Below, in pieces: positions 33,090-44,935 of a stretch of DNA of 64,000 bases. Within the stretch, counting starts at the first letter, position 1. Every line of letters starts with the position of its first letter. The notes beneath the pieces are model-generated. The model was not told the DNA's origin and did no database searches. It worked only from the letters and a program-made list of their open reading frames with translations. Both the position numbers and the translations under genes were made by a program. The DNA is from Pontederia crassipes (taxonomy: Eukaryota > Streptophyta > Magnoliopsida > Commelinales > Pontederiaceae): contig CM060190.1 in NCBI GenBank assembly GCA_030549335.1, forward strand, positions 48,932,999 to 48,996,998, in the 5' to 3' direction.

Positions 33090-34280
33090 CTAGCCTTCTA
33101 TTCTATAAAAAAATGGTACTTTTTCTGCTTGATCCTAGAGCATTTCTTCGACTTGATTAGTGAACCACTGACGAATGGTTGATAAAGTGCAATTTGAAAC
33201 CTTGTGCTCAAAATCTTTAGGGTCTTCCATGTATAGCTTAAGAGACGAATTGTTGTTGCATTTGAGATGGGAGCTCCAACATGTAGGACACATTGCATAT
33301 CTTATTTAGGATCTTGAATGAGCCTTCGTAACATCTAACGATGCCCTTGTGCAAATCTTTTTCACTCATCCGAATATGCTAGATCAAGTTCACAAGGATC
33401 ATATCTCCAACATAAAGATTGGCAATGTTATCCCACTTCTTCATGCGGTTTGATGTGTTGTGCAAACATGCTCGAGTCATGTTGTTCTACTTATGTCATT
33501 CTTTTTCCATTTGATGAGTTAGCGATATGGACTTTGCCATCATAGGATGTGATGATAGCTTATAGAGGGAGGGGCTGCTAACCTGTCACTATTTCTGACT
33601 AGTCGACTCACTCTTTTGTATGTTGCAAGAGAATTACGTGGTGTCAATAACTTTACTTAACTCTTTTGATTGGCACTAGCATGGTACTACAAGTAGATCT
33701 TCATGATATAATTCACCCATTTTGTCTGGTCGTCGGTGTGGGGATGAAGTGTTGTGAAGAAATGCAGGTTGGAGCCCATCATCTTGAATAACTCATTTTA
33801 GAAGTTGTCAACGAATCGTCCATCTCGATCATTGATGATGCTTTTGAAGAAGACCCCAATACTTCACCGCTTCATGAATAACTCCATAGTTTCAGTGGCA
33901 TGAAACTCGCGAAGTCGATAGCGAAGATAACATGCCCCTTCAAACTTGGGTAGACCAGTGATGATATGGAAACATCCTTTCGATCACTCTAAAATAGGCA
34001 GAAGTTCACGCTTGATGAACACCCTTATCTTGCTGGAAAATAAGGCATATCTCGACAAAAAAACTTTAATATCATACTCTATTTGGCTAGAAATAGTTAC
34101 TTCAATAAGTTCCAAAGTGTGATGAATGTTCGAATGTCCCGCCTATTTGAAGTCGTAGCACTCTTACATGATAGTGCATCGTAAGTTGTAGAACAACAAA
34201 ACAAAGATGCGACGTTCATCGATGAAGATCAACTCATCTTCCACTCAAAATCGATGAGTAGTGTCCTCTTTTACTGGCTC
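33090..34280 (-). pseudogene. Degenerate Ty3/gypsy integrase
   Basis: Minus-strand translation in broken frames gives IINDRDGRFVDNF, ELFKMMGSNLHFFTTLHPHT and DDQTKWVN near 33690-33840. These match the integrase core (family form SDRDxRF, HPQTDGQTE). Further on come DMILVNLI- and HKGIVRCYEGSFKILNKI-like pieces and SYMLELPSQMQQQ, the integrase C-terminal region. Many stops. No other domain is seen nearby, so it is a fragment. Confidence 0.75.
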
Positions 34281-36120
34281 TTAGCAAATTCTTTTAAGAA
34301 TATATAAATATTATTTCCTTGTATAATTTTTTTATTATGAATATATTTTATTTTCTTGTCTTGTAATTTATAATGTTTATTATTTTCTAAGAATTGATGT
34401 GCCAACCTCGTCCTCTTTCAAAAATTCATTGACAGATTACCTAATTCAAATGATCATTATTCATGAGTATTCAAATAGGAAAATTGTCGCTTCAATAATA
34501 ATTTGTTGTTCAAATATAAATATTGTAAATTAGGGGCATAAGAAAAAACTTACCCACCCAAAAATCTAATAAAATCGAAAAATTGATCCGAAAAAAATCA
34601 TAAATTCGAATTTTGTCCAAAAATTACGTTAATTTTTTAGAATAATTCAAACCATCCATTTAAATTATGATTCTAACCAAAAAAATCGAAGGCACCGCCT
34701 GAATCAAATATATTCTTAAAAATATTATAATTAAATATTACCTCAACTTTTCAATAATGTCTCATAGTTTTATATTTTATTTTATCCATATTTATTAATC
34801 TATTATAATGTGATAATAATAAAAAGGTTGAACTTAGAGTTAAATTCTAATTTTTTTTAAACATTGAATGCAATGTATTCAATGTCTATAAAATTTTAAA
34901 TATTTTCTCATTTTTAAATAGGTCTCTGACAAAAAAAACTGAAATCACCTACGTAGACAAAAAATTTAAGGTAGTATTTTACGTTTTAAAAAATCACCCC
35001 AAATCGAAAGGGCATTTTTTAACGTAAAAATCGACCCATCCAAATCACTTTCATCTTTAATATAAAATGTTCAAATTTTATGATATTATCACTTAAGAAT
35101 TATCAGAATATTTGTTAGCATTTAGAAACATTTACATTTTCTTTTCTTTTAGAAAAAAATATATTTATAATTTAATTCAACAAAAAACTTTTACATAAAC
35201 ACAAACCTAGTTATTCTTTTTTTTTTTCAAAATTAATTATCATGGAATCATTATACTGTATATTTAAGAATAATAAAAAATAATCTTTTTACAATTAAAA
35301 GTGATAAATGAGTCACGTTACTTTGAGAAAAAAACATTGATTCGACATAAAAATAAATATACTGCATCATTTGAATCACATTAGAAGAAAAATATTCTTT
35401 TATTCTTATGCTTATAAGTAAAACGCTTTAGTTATAATATATAATTTATTTTATTATCTTATAATTTGTAACCTTTAATTTATCGTAAACGTGAAGTGGC
35501 ATTGATATCACAATAATGATCAGACGACATTAATTTTTAAAAGATAAAAACTAATTATTTATTAATTAAAAGCCATAATATGTCTACCTAATTAGAAAAA
35601 ATATTATCGCATGAGCATTATAAAAAGGGCAATGCTATATCCTCTTAATCATTCTCCTAAAAATCTTCTTAACATCTCACAATGGCATGGGCTGTAATTT
35701 TATTAACTTTTTGAGGTGTTTCGCACTCCTGAATATTAAGAGAATTTTTAAGAAGATGAAGCATTTTCCTTATGAAAAATACATAACTAAATACATTTTA
35801 TCCGAATTAAATAATATGTAATTTTGTAATTTGGATTCGTAGCAGCTTTACAACATAATTTTTTTTGGAAAAAAATTTAATTTTTATAAAAAAAATTATA
35901 ATTTTTTTTGTAAAAAACTCTTTTTTATTTAAAATTTTAATTATATTTAATCCAAAGAAAAAGTAATGTAATTTAAAAAGAAATTAATGTGTATTCCTCT
36001 AATATAAGAGATGTCCTATTTTGAATCAAATTAATTTTATAATAATATAATATAATATTCTTTAACCTTTTAGGGTTATAGATATAATTATTATTAGTTT
36101 ATTACCTTATATAATATTTT
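34281..36120. other. AT-rich upstream flank of kinase copy A
   Basis: The part from about 35100 is related to the upstream flanks of copies C (39830-40080) and B (58080-59400). It is the left part of the triplicated block. No gene. Confidence 0.6.
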
Positions 36121-36208
36121 TCAATTATAAGATAAAGCTTCAGTTCCGGTTCGGAATGGTAACCCGGTTCCGGCCAGGAGTGCGAGAGAGAGAGAAAGAA
36201 CCCACTCT

Positions 36209-36216
36209 CTATAAAA
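36209..36216 (+). promoter_or_regulatory. TATA box of kinase copy A
   Basis: CTATAAAA about 130 bases before the start codon. Copy B has the matching TATAAATA; copy C has lost this stretch. A (CT)n run follows in the leader. Confidence 0.7.
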
Positions 36217-36343
36217 CACACCGCCTTCCAACGCATCTCCTACTTTGCAACTGGAAAACAAAACCAGTCTCTCTCTCTCTCTCCCCCTCCGACATTTCTT
36301 CCCCCCTCTGCCTGCACAGTACCTTCTCCCCGTTCCATTCACC

Positions 36344-37510
36344 ATGAGCAACATACTGCGCCACGATCTCCACGACGACGACGACGACGACAGCGATGCT
36401 ACCTTCCATACCGCCCGCGCCAGTAGCTTCAGCATCGACGACGTCGACGACGCCGTTTCCTCAAGAAAGATCAGTACCAGTACCTACAGCGACGACAGCG
36501 GCATGGAAGTGATCATGTGGAGCGCCCGGAGCCAACAGGACGGCGCCGGTCTCCTGATGCAGCACTACCTCCGTCGTAAGATGTTAAGGATGCTGCGCCA
36601 GGGCAAGAACGGCGACACCTACCTGGCGGAGCTGAACGATAAGAAGAAGGTCCGGACCCTTTACGCCATCAAGACGATGCACAAGGGCATGTTGATGCTC
36701 TGCCGGATGTCCCGGGCGTTGATCGAGACGGAGAGGAACGTGCTCAACTCCCTCCACCACCCTTTTCTTCCATCCGTTCACGCCGACATCGAATCCGAGG
36801 ACTACTTGTTCTTGGTGATGGACTTCTGCCCCGGAGGCGACCTGCGAGCCCTGTTGCGGTGTGGGCCTCTCAGAGAAGAGGCCGCCAGGTTTTACGCAGT
36901 CGAAGTGCTGCTCGCCCTGGAGTACCTACACATGTGCGGCATCGTCCACGGAGACCTCAGGCCGGAGAACGTCTTGATCAAGGCGGACGGGCACATCATG
37001 CTCTCGGGTTTCGATCATGCTCGCTTCTTCAGGCAGCAGCAGCATGACACGGAAGAACGCCGGCGCGAGAGCCAGGAAGGACGAATTCGAGACGTCCGCA
37101 TCCCTCCGGAGGTGTTCAAGGGCCAAGAGCATGACAACGTCGCTGACTTGTACTCGTTCGGGGTATTCCTGTACGAGCTTCTGTTCGGAACGCCGCCACC
37201 GCTGCACGATGTCGACCGTCCGACGACGTGCAGGTGCATGGGGCTGGGGAGGCAACCGCTCAAATTTCCGCAAACGCCCGCCGTGAGCCCTGCAGCTCGG
37301 GATTTGCTGAGGCGCCTACTGGAGAAAGATCCAGAAGGGAGGCTCGGCCAGAAGCGCGGCACCTGCGACGTGAAGCGGCACGCCTTCTTCCGGGGGATAA
37401 AATTCGCGTATCTGCAGAGGATCGCCGATGGGTGCCTGATGCCTCCTCGACTCCCCCAACAAGTTTTAGAGAAGAAAATAATTACATGCACGATCGAGTT
37501 CAGTACATGA
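36344..37510 (+). CDS. AGC VIII-like protein kinase homologue, copy A (probable pseudokinase)
   Basis: Intronless, 388 residues, first ATG in frame. The kinase fold resembles the PINOID/WAG/D6PK group: HPFLPSVHADIESEDYLFLV, DFCPGGDLRALL, ARFYAVEVLLALEYLHMCGI and RPENVLIKADGHIMLS. The N-terminus is acidic and Ser-rich. Lys of YAIK and Glu of TERNVL remain. The glycine-rich loop is poor (LRQGKNGDTYLAE). HRD is HGD in this copy. The metal-binding DFD/DFG reads GFD. The activation segment with the PDK1 target Ser (SFVGTHEY in active members) is absent, and only IPPEVFKG remains before the DLYSFGV helix. Phosphotransfer is therefore unlikely; a scaffold or regulatory role is inference. The C-terminus (QQVLEKKIITCTIEFST) is frame-shifted relative to copy B by one extra C. 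Confidence 0.88.
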   Translation: MSNILRHDLHDDDDDDSDATFHTARASSFSIDDVDDAVSSRKISTSTYSDDSGMEVIMWSARSQQDGAGLLMQHYLRRKMLRMLRQGKNGDTYLAELNDKKKVRTLYAIKTMHKGMLMLCRMSRALIETERNVLNSLHHPFLPSVHADIESEDYLFLVMDFCPGGDLRALLRCGPLREEAARFYAVEVLLALEYLHMCGIVHGDLRPENVLIKADGHIMLSGFDHARFFRQQQHDTEERRRESQEGRIRDVRIPPEVFKGQEHDNVADLYSFGVFLYELLFGTPPPLHDVDRPTTCRCMGLGRQPLKFPQTPAVSPAARDLLRRLLEKDPEGRLGQKRGTCDVKRHAFFRGIKFAYLQRIADGCLMPPRLPQQVLEKKIITCTIEFST

Positions 37511-40187
37511 AAGATGTACACGCACGCATTTTCAGTGTTGTTTTGTTTTTTAGTGGAATGAAGCGCATCCTGCAGCCGGTTGTAAAAAAAGTGAGCAATT
37601 AATGATGATGTGTTAATTAAGAACAAATTTCAATGGATTATTCCAATGGCAAGTGATCTTCATTATGCATATATGTATGTTTTTAAACAACATCGATTTT
37701 TATGTATACTAAGCGTGATTTCTGTATGTGTTTGCTATAAAAGTTAAAAGTGATCGAGTGTTAAATATAAGCCTGAAAATAAAGTTCAATTCTTTAGCGT
37801 AAATAATACTGTAAAAAAATTCTATTGCACAAAATTGCCTTTTTCTATGCAAATTATAAGTCAGAGAATCTATAACTGGATCAAGTAAAATTCATAAAAA
37901 CCTGCTGGTGAGCATATGTACTAACAAACTTTTGTCATGGTTATTATGTTTGGCTTCCGACCAACTAAGAAAATATAATTAAAAAAAAAACATGTTATTG
38001 AATTTCAAATCTCCTGTGATTTGGACTTCATTTCATAAAAAAAGTTTTGTTTCCTTATACTTTTTTAATTCAATTTGAATAATTTCCATTTTATATCATT
38101 TATTTCCTTTTTAAATAAAAAATAAAAAGCTGCTTGAATTAAAATTGCTGATAATTTAACCAGTGATAATCTTTTTAAAAAATAATCTACATTACTAAAT
38201 AATGTTGTATGATAATGTAGTGAACACATCCTAATTCTATTCCAGTGTTGATATATTGAGCAACCTGCTCATATCAAATACATGAATAAGAAAATAAACT
38301 AAAAGGTTGTGTTGCACTCCATCCTTAATTTTTCATATTTATATTTTTTAACTCCGTCCAGAACGTATTTTGCTATTCAAGACTATCTTTCAAATTTCCA
38401 TTACGTTCATCTATCAATCACAAGTATGCAAAGGGAGAAAGGCATTGCTTTAATAGCAATTGTTGATCAACGTCTTCAACATGTAAATTTTTTTTTTAAG
38501 AATCGTGATATTATATAATTACGGTATTATTATATTTAAGAAATATCAAAATATTTTTTAGCAATTAAAAGCAAATGCGTTAGATTACTTTGACAAAAAG
38601 ATAGCTCCATATGGAAAAACAAAGTACATCAGTTGTTCAAAACATGATGTTGCAATCACATTCATACCTGAATGTGTTGTGAAATGCGCGTGTCACGACA
38701 CATTTTTTTTCGTGACATGACGCTCTAAACCTCACGGTGTCAACATCGTCTCCAACTTAAGCTTGGGTCGTTAAAAATCGTCTGAGGACTACATGCAGCT
38801 GCATCATACTACTAAATTTTGTGGAATATCAAGTTTTCCATCCTCATGCCACAAATTTTGTAAGATCATCTTTATGGGTGACCAAGTTATCTCTAGAATC
38901 TTAATTTTCTATATTTTTCACTTTTATATTTAGACTTAATGGAGTTGAACAATAATAATTTTATAATATTGGAGACAGGTCTAACTGCACTTCATAGATT
39001 CACATGTAGTCAACTCGATCAACTCTTGTACATATGATATATTAAAGAGGAGTTTATTAGTTACTCTCCAAGGCCATGTGTCTTTTGTATTTGTTATGTC
39101 TCCACAGAAGTTACCAAGTAGAGAAAGAAAGAAACCGAACTGCTTGCAAAATTACGTAGTTACATAAATAAGACCATGTGATACATTTTAGACTCATACA
39201 AGTGTGTCATCTGTGCTTGAGGAGCATTTTCAGAGAGGCAAACGTATGTATTTTTGAGACATTTTTAATATAACAGATGAAGCAAATAAAAGGGGAGGGG
39301 AAGCTAACGAACCCCGCACTTTTGGACTGCTAAAAAAATTCTCTTTTCTATATTTCTTTCTTTTTTTCCTCCTGTTATTCATGTTGTGATCATCTCTTTC
39401 CATGACTACTATGAATGAGTGGATTGTCTTCTAATTCTTTCTTCATCTGCTGCCGAGAAGAAGCCTCCAACGACCTGTAGCAAGAGCCCTAGATCTGGAG
39501 ATCCATTGCTCGTAGGACATCCCAAGGTGAAGTGAGCACGTGCGAAGCTGAGGACTAACTGATTGGGCCATTGACGTAGTTGGCCTATATTAGAGATCCA
39601 TTGACGTATTCCTATGTAACGCAAGCACCCTTCACGATCCGGCTCGCTGAATATTATCGTCATGTTCATAATTAAAATTTTATAAGAGAGTCTCGATCAT
39701 AATATTTTTATTGCATACTCAAAATACGATTGATTAGGTGCCCATTCATATGCACATCCTCCTATGTGCGAGAACGATCCGTGTGATGATGTTGACATTA
39801 ATTTTTCATCATTATATTTTACTTATAAAATATAGCTATGTAAACTAGACATATGCTACCTCGTTTTTATTTTGTTTTAGACAATATATATATTTATAAT
39901 TTAATTCAACGAAAGCTTCTACATCTACTCGAATTTAATCATTCCGTTTTGAAAAAGAAATAGTAATTAAAAGTGATACAAAAAAATATTCACCAATAAA
40001 AAAATAATTCATCATTTAAATTATATTGGAAGGAACATCTTCTTTTATATTCAAACTTATAAATATTGATACCCTATATATATATATATTATATATATAT
40101 ATATAATATGTAACGAAACCGTCGATGGTGTCTTTCGTCTGTTCGATTCCAGTTCGGAGTAGCAACTCCGGCTTCTGCCAGGAGTGG
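37511..40187. other. Downstream flank of copy A and upstream flank of copy C
   Basis: 37511-38640 matches 55585-56190 and then 57570-57960, the downstream flank of copy C. 38640-39780 has no recognised gene. From about 39830 the kinase upstream flank begins again, with a (TA)n run at 40076-40108. Confidence 0.65.
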
Positions 40188-40513
40188 GGACGAAAGAGGA
40201 AGACTCTGCCTTCCAAAATCTAATTCTATTTTGCAACTCTACAACAAAACAATCCCCTCTTTCGACGACGCCATCCACCAGGAGCACCATAATGCGCCAC
40301 GATCTCCACCACGATGACGAAGAAGACGTCAGCGATTTTACCTTCCATACCGCCCGCTCCAGTAGCTTCAGCATCGACGATGCCGTTTCCTCAGTACCAG
40401 TGCCTACAGCGACGACAGCGGCATGGAAATGATCATGTGGAGCGCCCGGAACCAACAGGACGGCGCCGATCTCCTGATGCAGCACTACCTCCGTTGTAAG
40501 ATGCTAAGGATGC

Positions 40514-40977
40514 TGTAACAACCAACAACCAAACAAGATAAAAGAAAAGAAAAAAAAGAAGAAAACGTGATGGGCCGGGACGGCTGAGAGAAAGAATTCC
40601 AAGGCCAATCAAAGTTGGGAAAAATCAAGGGCCGGGATGACTTCCACAAGATTAGGAAATTAATCTGGTTTTCTTTGAATCAGATTTAATTAGATAAAAA
40701 CAAAATAATATTAAAACCCTCTCCCTCAACCCTCACGACCTCTCCCATGTTCGTCCCTTTCGTCCGTGTGCAGAGGCAAAGGATTCGCCCATCATCTCCA
40801 GGTGCAAAGCAAGTCGAGTGGCCCTCCTCTTGCTGCAGTACCTAGTTCTTAGTCCCTCCTCTCACGTCATCTTCATCTGATCATGCAGACGAACAACCAT
40901 CCGGAGAGAGGTCAGAGAGAGTGCAGAGGGAAAATCAGGGGTTCGGTCGATAGTTTTTTCGACGAGCCAAAGCGAGT
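40514..40977 (+). repeat. Truncated 5' LTR
   Basis: Matches 44936 to about 45390 of the 3' LTR. It then stops at GAGCCAAAGCGAGTAT and continues directly into gag sequence. The remaining 1.3 kb of LTR, the primer site and the first part of gag are deleted. Confidence 0.88.
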
Positions 40978-43900
40978 ATCGATTGCGATTACAGGTTCAT
41001 CCAACTGGAGCAATATTGCTCGATGCCATTTGAAGGGCGTATTAGAGCTAACAAGTTTATCAATGGGCTACAACAAGCACTCGAGACTGAAGTTCTGTCT
41101 GGTGACTGTGAGGATCTGGAAAAGGCTGTGAGGTTGGCCACGCATATGGAGAATGATCAAGCTGAACGTAAGGCCAAAGCTCTAGCCAAAGCAATAGAGC
41201 AGCCCAGGCCTAGAACCGATCATCGTCGACCATTTAGGAGAGATGATCGTCGTGATTGCCGCTTCAGGCCATACCAGCAGAGAGAAGCCCCACGACGAGC
41301 TCCAGCTCAATAACGTCCTGCGCCTCTACAAGCACAACCTCTGAGACTGCTGCCACCACCACCACGTCAGTCACAAGTGTCACAGAAGCCTCTATATCCT
41401 CATTGTGGCCGTCACCATGATGGAGAGTGCCGTAGGCTGAAGGACTCCTGCATTCAGTGTGAACAGTTCGGACACTTTATCCGGAACTGTTCACAGGCTG
41501 TCAGAGAAGGTCGAGAGAATCGGGCGGTGGGAGGTGCAAAGCCCGTTGTGCAAGGTCGTGTGCACAACTTGGAAGCAGAAGCAACCCAGAATGACAATGA
41601 TGTCATTAGAGGTACTCTCCCTATCGCCAGCTTATCTGCTACTATTTTATTTGACTCTAGGGAAACACACTCGTTTATTTCGGAGTCGTGTGCCCAAACT
41701 CTTAGTTTACCTCTAAAGCAGATGCCTATGGGTACTCTTCATGCTGCTAAGTACATTCCGAATGTACCTGTCAATGTAGAAAAGAAGAATTTTTCTGCAG
41801 ACCTCATAGTCATCCCCATGGTGAATTGCGACGTTATTTTGGGGATGGACTGGCTTTCGTATCATGATGCAGTCATGCACCGTAAACAGAAGAAGATCAT
41901 CACAGGGACGCAAGGCAAGCCCAAGGCAGTAATCAGAGGTACTCCATCAACAAGGAACAAAGTCATCGTCTTATCTCTCAAGACACAGAAGTTATTGGAG
42001 AAGGGATGTTGTGGATACTTAGCTAGTGTGGTCAAGACAGTTGCACCTGTCACTAAGCTCCAACAGATAGATGTGGTGAGAGAATTTTCATATGTGTTTC
42101 CTGAAGACACATCCAGACTACCACCGACACAAAAAATTGACTTTAAGATAGAGCTCCTACCAGGGATAGCACCCATCTCTAAAGCACCCTACCGCATGGC
42201 ACCGTCTGAAATGCAAGAACTGAAAAAGCAGATACAAGAGCTACTGGATAAAGGATTCATTAGATCGAGCGTCTCACCTTGGGGCGCACCGGTCTTGTTT
42301 GTCAAAAAGAAGGACGGCTCCATGCGGCTCTGCATCGACTATAGGATGCTCAATAAAGTGACAGTGAAGAATAAGTACTCCCTGCCCCGTGTAAATGACC
42401 TTTTTGATCGGCTGTCAAAAACATCAGTGTTCTCCAAGATCGACCTGCGTAGTGGCCACCACCAGCTGAGAGTGGCTGATGAGGACATACCGAAAATTGT
42501 CTTTCGGTCAATATATGACCACTACGAAGGGCATTGCAGTAGACCCTGCAAAAGTGGAAGCGGTGATATTTTGATCTATTCTTCCAGTCCAGAGCAACAC
42601 CGAGAGCACCTCAGAATAGTATTGGAAACTCTGGGGCAACATAAGCTTTATGACAAGCTTTCAAAGTGTGAATTCTGGCTGAAGGAGATCATGTTCTTGG
42701 GACATATAGTCTCCAAGAAGGGCATTGCAGTAGACCCTGCAAAAGTGGAAGCGGTGACGAATTGGACAAGATCGAAGAATGCTTCTGACATTTGCAACTT
42801 CCTTGGTTTAGCGGATTATTATAAAAGGTTTATTAAGGACTTTTCCAAGATTGTTGCACCCCTCACAAATCTCACAAAGAAGGCGAAAAAATTTATATGG
42901 ACAGACAAGTGTGAGAAGAGCTTTCAAACTCTAAAGGACCGTCTGACATCGGCACCAATTCTCACCATACCGATAGGCAGTGAATGTTCCGTGGTCTACA
43001 GTGATGTATGTGGAACATGATTGGACTGTGTGCTGATGTAACATGGCAAGGTAGTGGCTTATGCTTCTCGGCAGCTGAAGAAGCATGAGGTGAACTACCC
43101 CACACATGATTTGGAATTGGCGGCAGTGGTCTTTACCTTGAAGATCTGGAGGCATTATTTGTATGGAGAGACATTCGAGATCTTCACTGACCACAAGAGC
43201 CTCAAGTACATTTTCGAGTAGTGGGATCTGAGTATGAGACAACGTCGATGGCTTGAGCTCCTCAAGGATTACGAATTTGCTATCAATTACCACCCTGGTA
43301 AAGCAAATTTAGTCGATGATGCACTAAGCAAGAAATGAAAAGGCTCGCTAGCCTATATGAGGCTACGTGAGTATGAGATGTTGGATGAGATTGAGCAATG
43401 GTGTCCCAAGCTGGGCACTAATGGAGCTCTATGGATGATGCATCATATGAAGCCCAGCCTAATCGACAGAATCATCGCAGCTCAAAAATTGATATCAAAA
43501 GGTTCTGAAAAGATGCTAGAACGAACCAGCAAACTTTCAGATCTCTATAGATGGAGGAATTAGATATCGGGACAGGTTGTGAATTTTCACTGACACTGAT
43601 GTCCGACGAGAGGTACTGGATGAGTGTCACAAGTCGGAGTTTGCTATCCACTTCGGTAACACTAAGATATATAAGGATATACAACGCAGCTACTAGTGAC
43701 CGGACATGAAAAGAGAGATAGCGAAATATGTATCTCGATGCCTAGTGTGCCAGCAAGTCAAGATTGAGCATCAGCGACCATATGACAAGTTGAAGCTTTT
43801 GAAAATCCCATAATGGAAGTGGGATAAGATCATTATGGACTTTGTGTCCAACTTGCCTATGACTAAGAAAAGTCATGATGCCATATGGATAGTTATGGAT

Positions 43901-44932
43901 CATTTCACGAAGGTAGCACATTTTATTCCAATCTGATGGAAGCAATCAGTGAAGAGTCTGCTAGACTTGTATGTGAGAAAAGTAGTCAGACTTTATGGTA
44001 TCCCAGAGTCCATAGTGTCTGATCGAGACTCCAAATTCACTGCTAGATTCTGGAAGAGCATGTAAGAAGCCTTTGGTACAAGGCTTAATTTTAATACCGC
44101 ATTTTACCCTCAGACGGATGGGCAGTCTGAGAGGACCATCCAGACACTAGAGGACATGTTACGGGCCTGTGCACTAGATTGGCAGGATAACTGTGATGAG
44201 CATATTCATCTGATTGAATTTGCTTATAATAACAGCTATCATTCTAGTATTGGTATGGCACCCTTTGAGGCCCTGTATGGACGACCTTGCCGTTCACCTG
44301 CCCACTTGAGTGAAGTAGACGAGGAGAAGATTATGAGTAAGGAAGAAGTGAAAGAAGCAGTGGAATATCCGGAAAAGATAGAATTAATTAAACAGAGAAT
44401 GAAGACTGCTCAGGGAAGGCAAAAGAGCTATGCTGATAAAGGCAGACGAGAGCAGATCTTCTAAGCTGGTGACCAAGTTCTTCTGAAAGTATTCCCTATG
44501 AAAGGAATCATGAGATTCAGTAAGCGAGGAAAGCAAAGTCCTCGTTATGTAGGCCCCTTCGAGATACTCGAGTTGGTAGGCGAGGCAACATGCAGACTGG
44601 CTCTACTCCCATCTTATGGGAGGGTGCATAACGTATTTCATGTATCCATGCTCAAGAAGTACAAGCACGATGCTGCAAATGTTCTAAGGATAGAAGAGCC
44701 AGATATAGCTGCAGACTTGATCTTCGCTGAGTATCCAACACATATAGTGGAACGCAAAGTGCAACGTCAGAAGAACAAGGATGTACACATGGTCAGAGTA
44801 GCTTGGCATTACCGTAACGAAGATGATGTAACATGGGAACTCGAGTTAGAAATGCGCCAAGAATTCTCTCATCTTTTCGGTAAGGCCTCTACCTTGTGCA
44901 AAATTCGAGGACGAATTTTTTTAAGAGGGTAA
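40978..44932 (+). pseudogene. gag-pol of the chromovirus (decayed)
   Basis: Domains in order: gag (RANKFINGLQQALETEVLSG), CCHC knuckle [14 protein letters not shown] near 41455, and protease [13 protein letters not shown] near 41647, where the catalytic DSG is DSR. Reverse transcriptase follows ([31 protein letters not shown]) with its catalytic segment replaced, as described in the findings. RNase H carries [20 protein letters not shown] and [11 protein letters not shown]. The integrase core has [12 protein letters not shown] and FYPQTDGQSERT, followed by AGDQVLLK and a chromodomain HIVERKVQRQKNKDVH with VTWELELEM. In-frame stops include 41311-41313, 43018-43020, those near 43219 and 43336, and 44462-44464. 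Confidence 0.9.
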
Positions 44933-44935
44933 GAA

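Noticed and set aside
37015-37626. 203-codon minus-strand frame opposite kinase copy A, and similar frames opposite B and C
   Set aside because: Shadow frames of the GC-rich kinase coding strand, conserved only because the sense gene is.
39409-39669. 86-codon minus-strand frame
   Set aside because: No family recognised, no promoter or splice context, and isolated between the kinase flanks.
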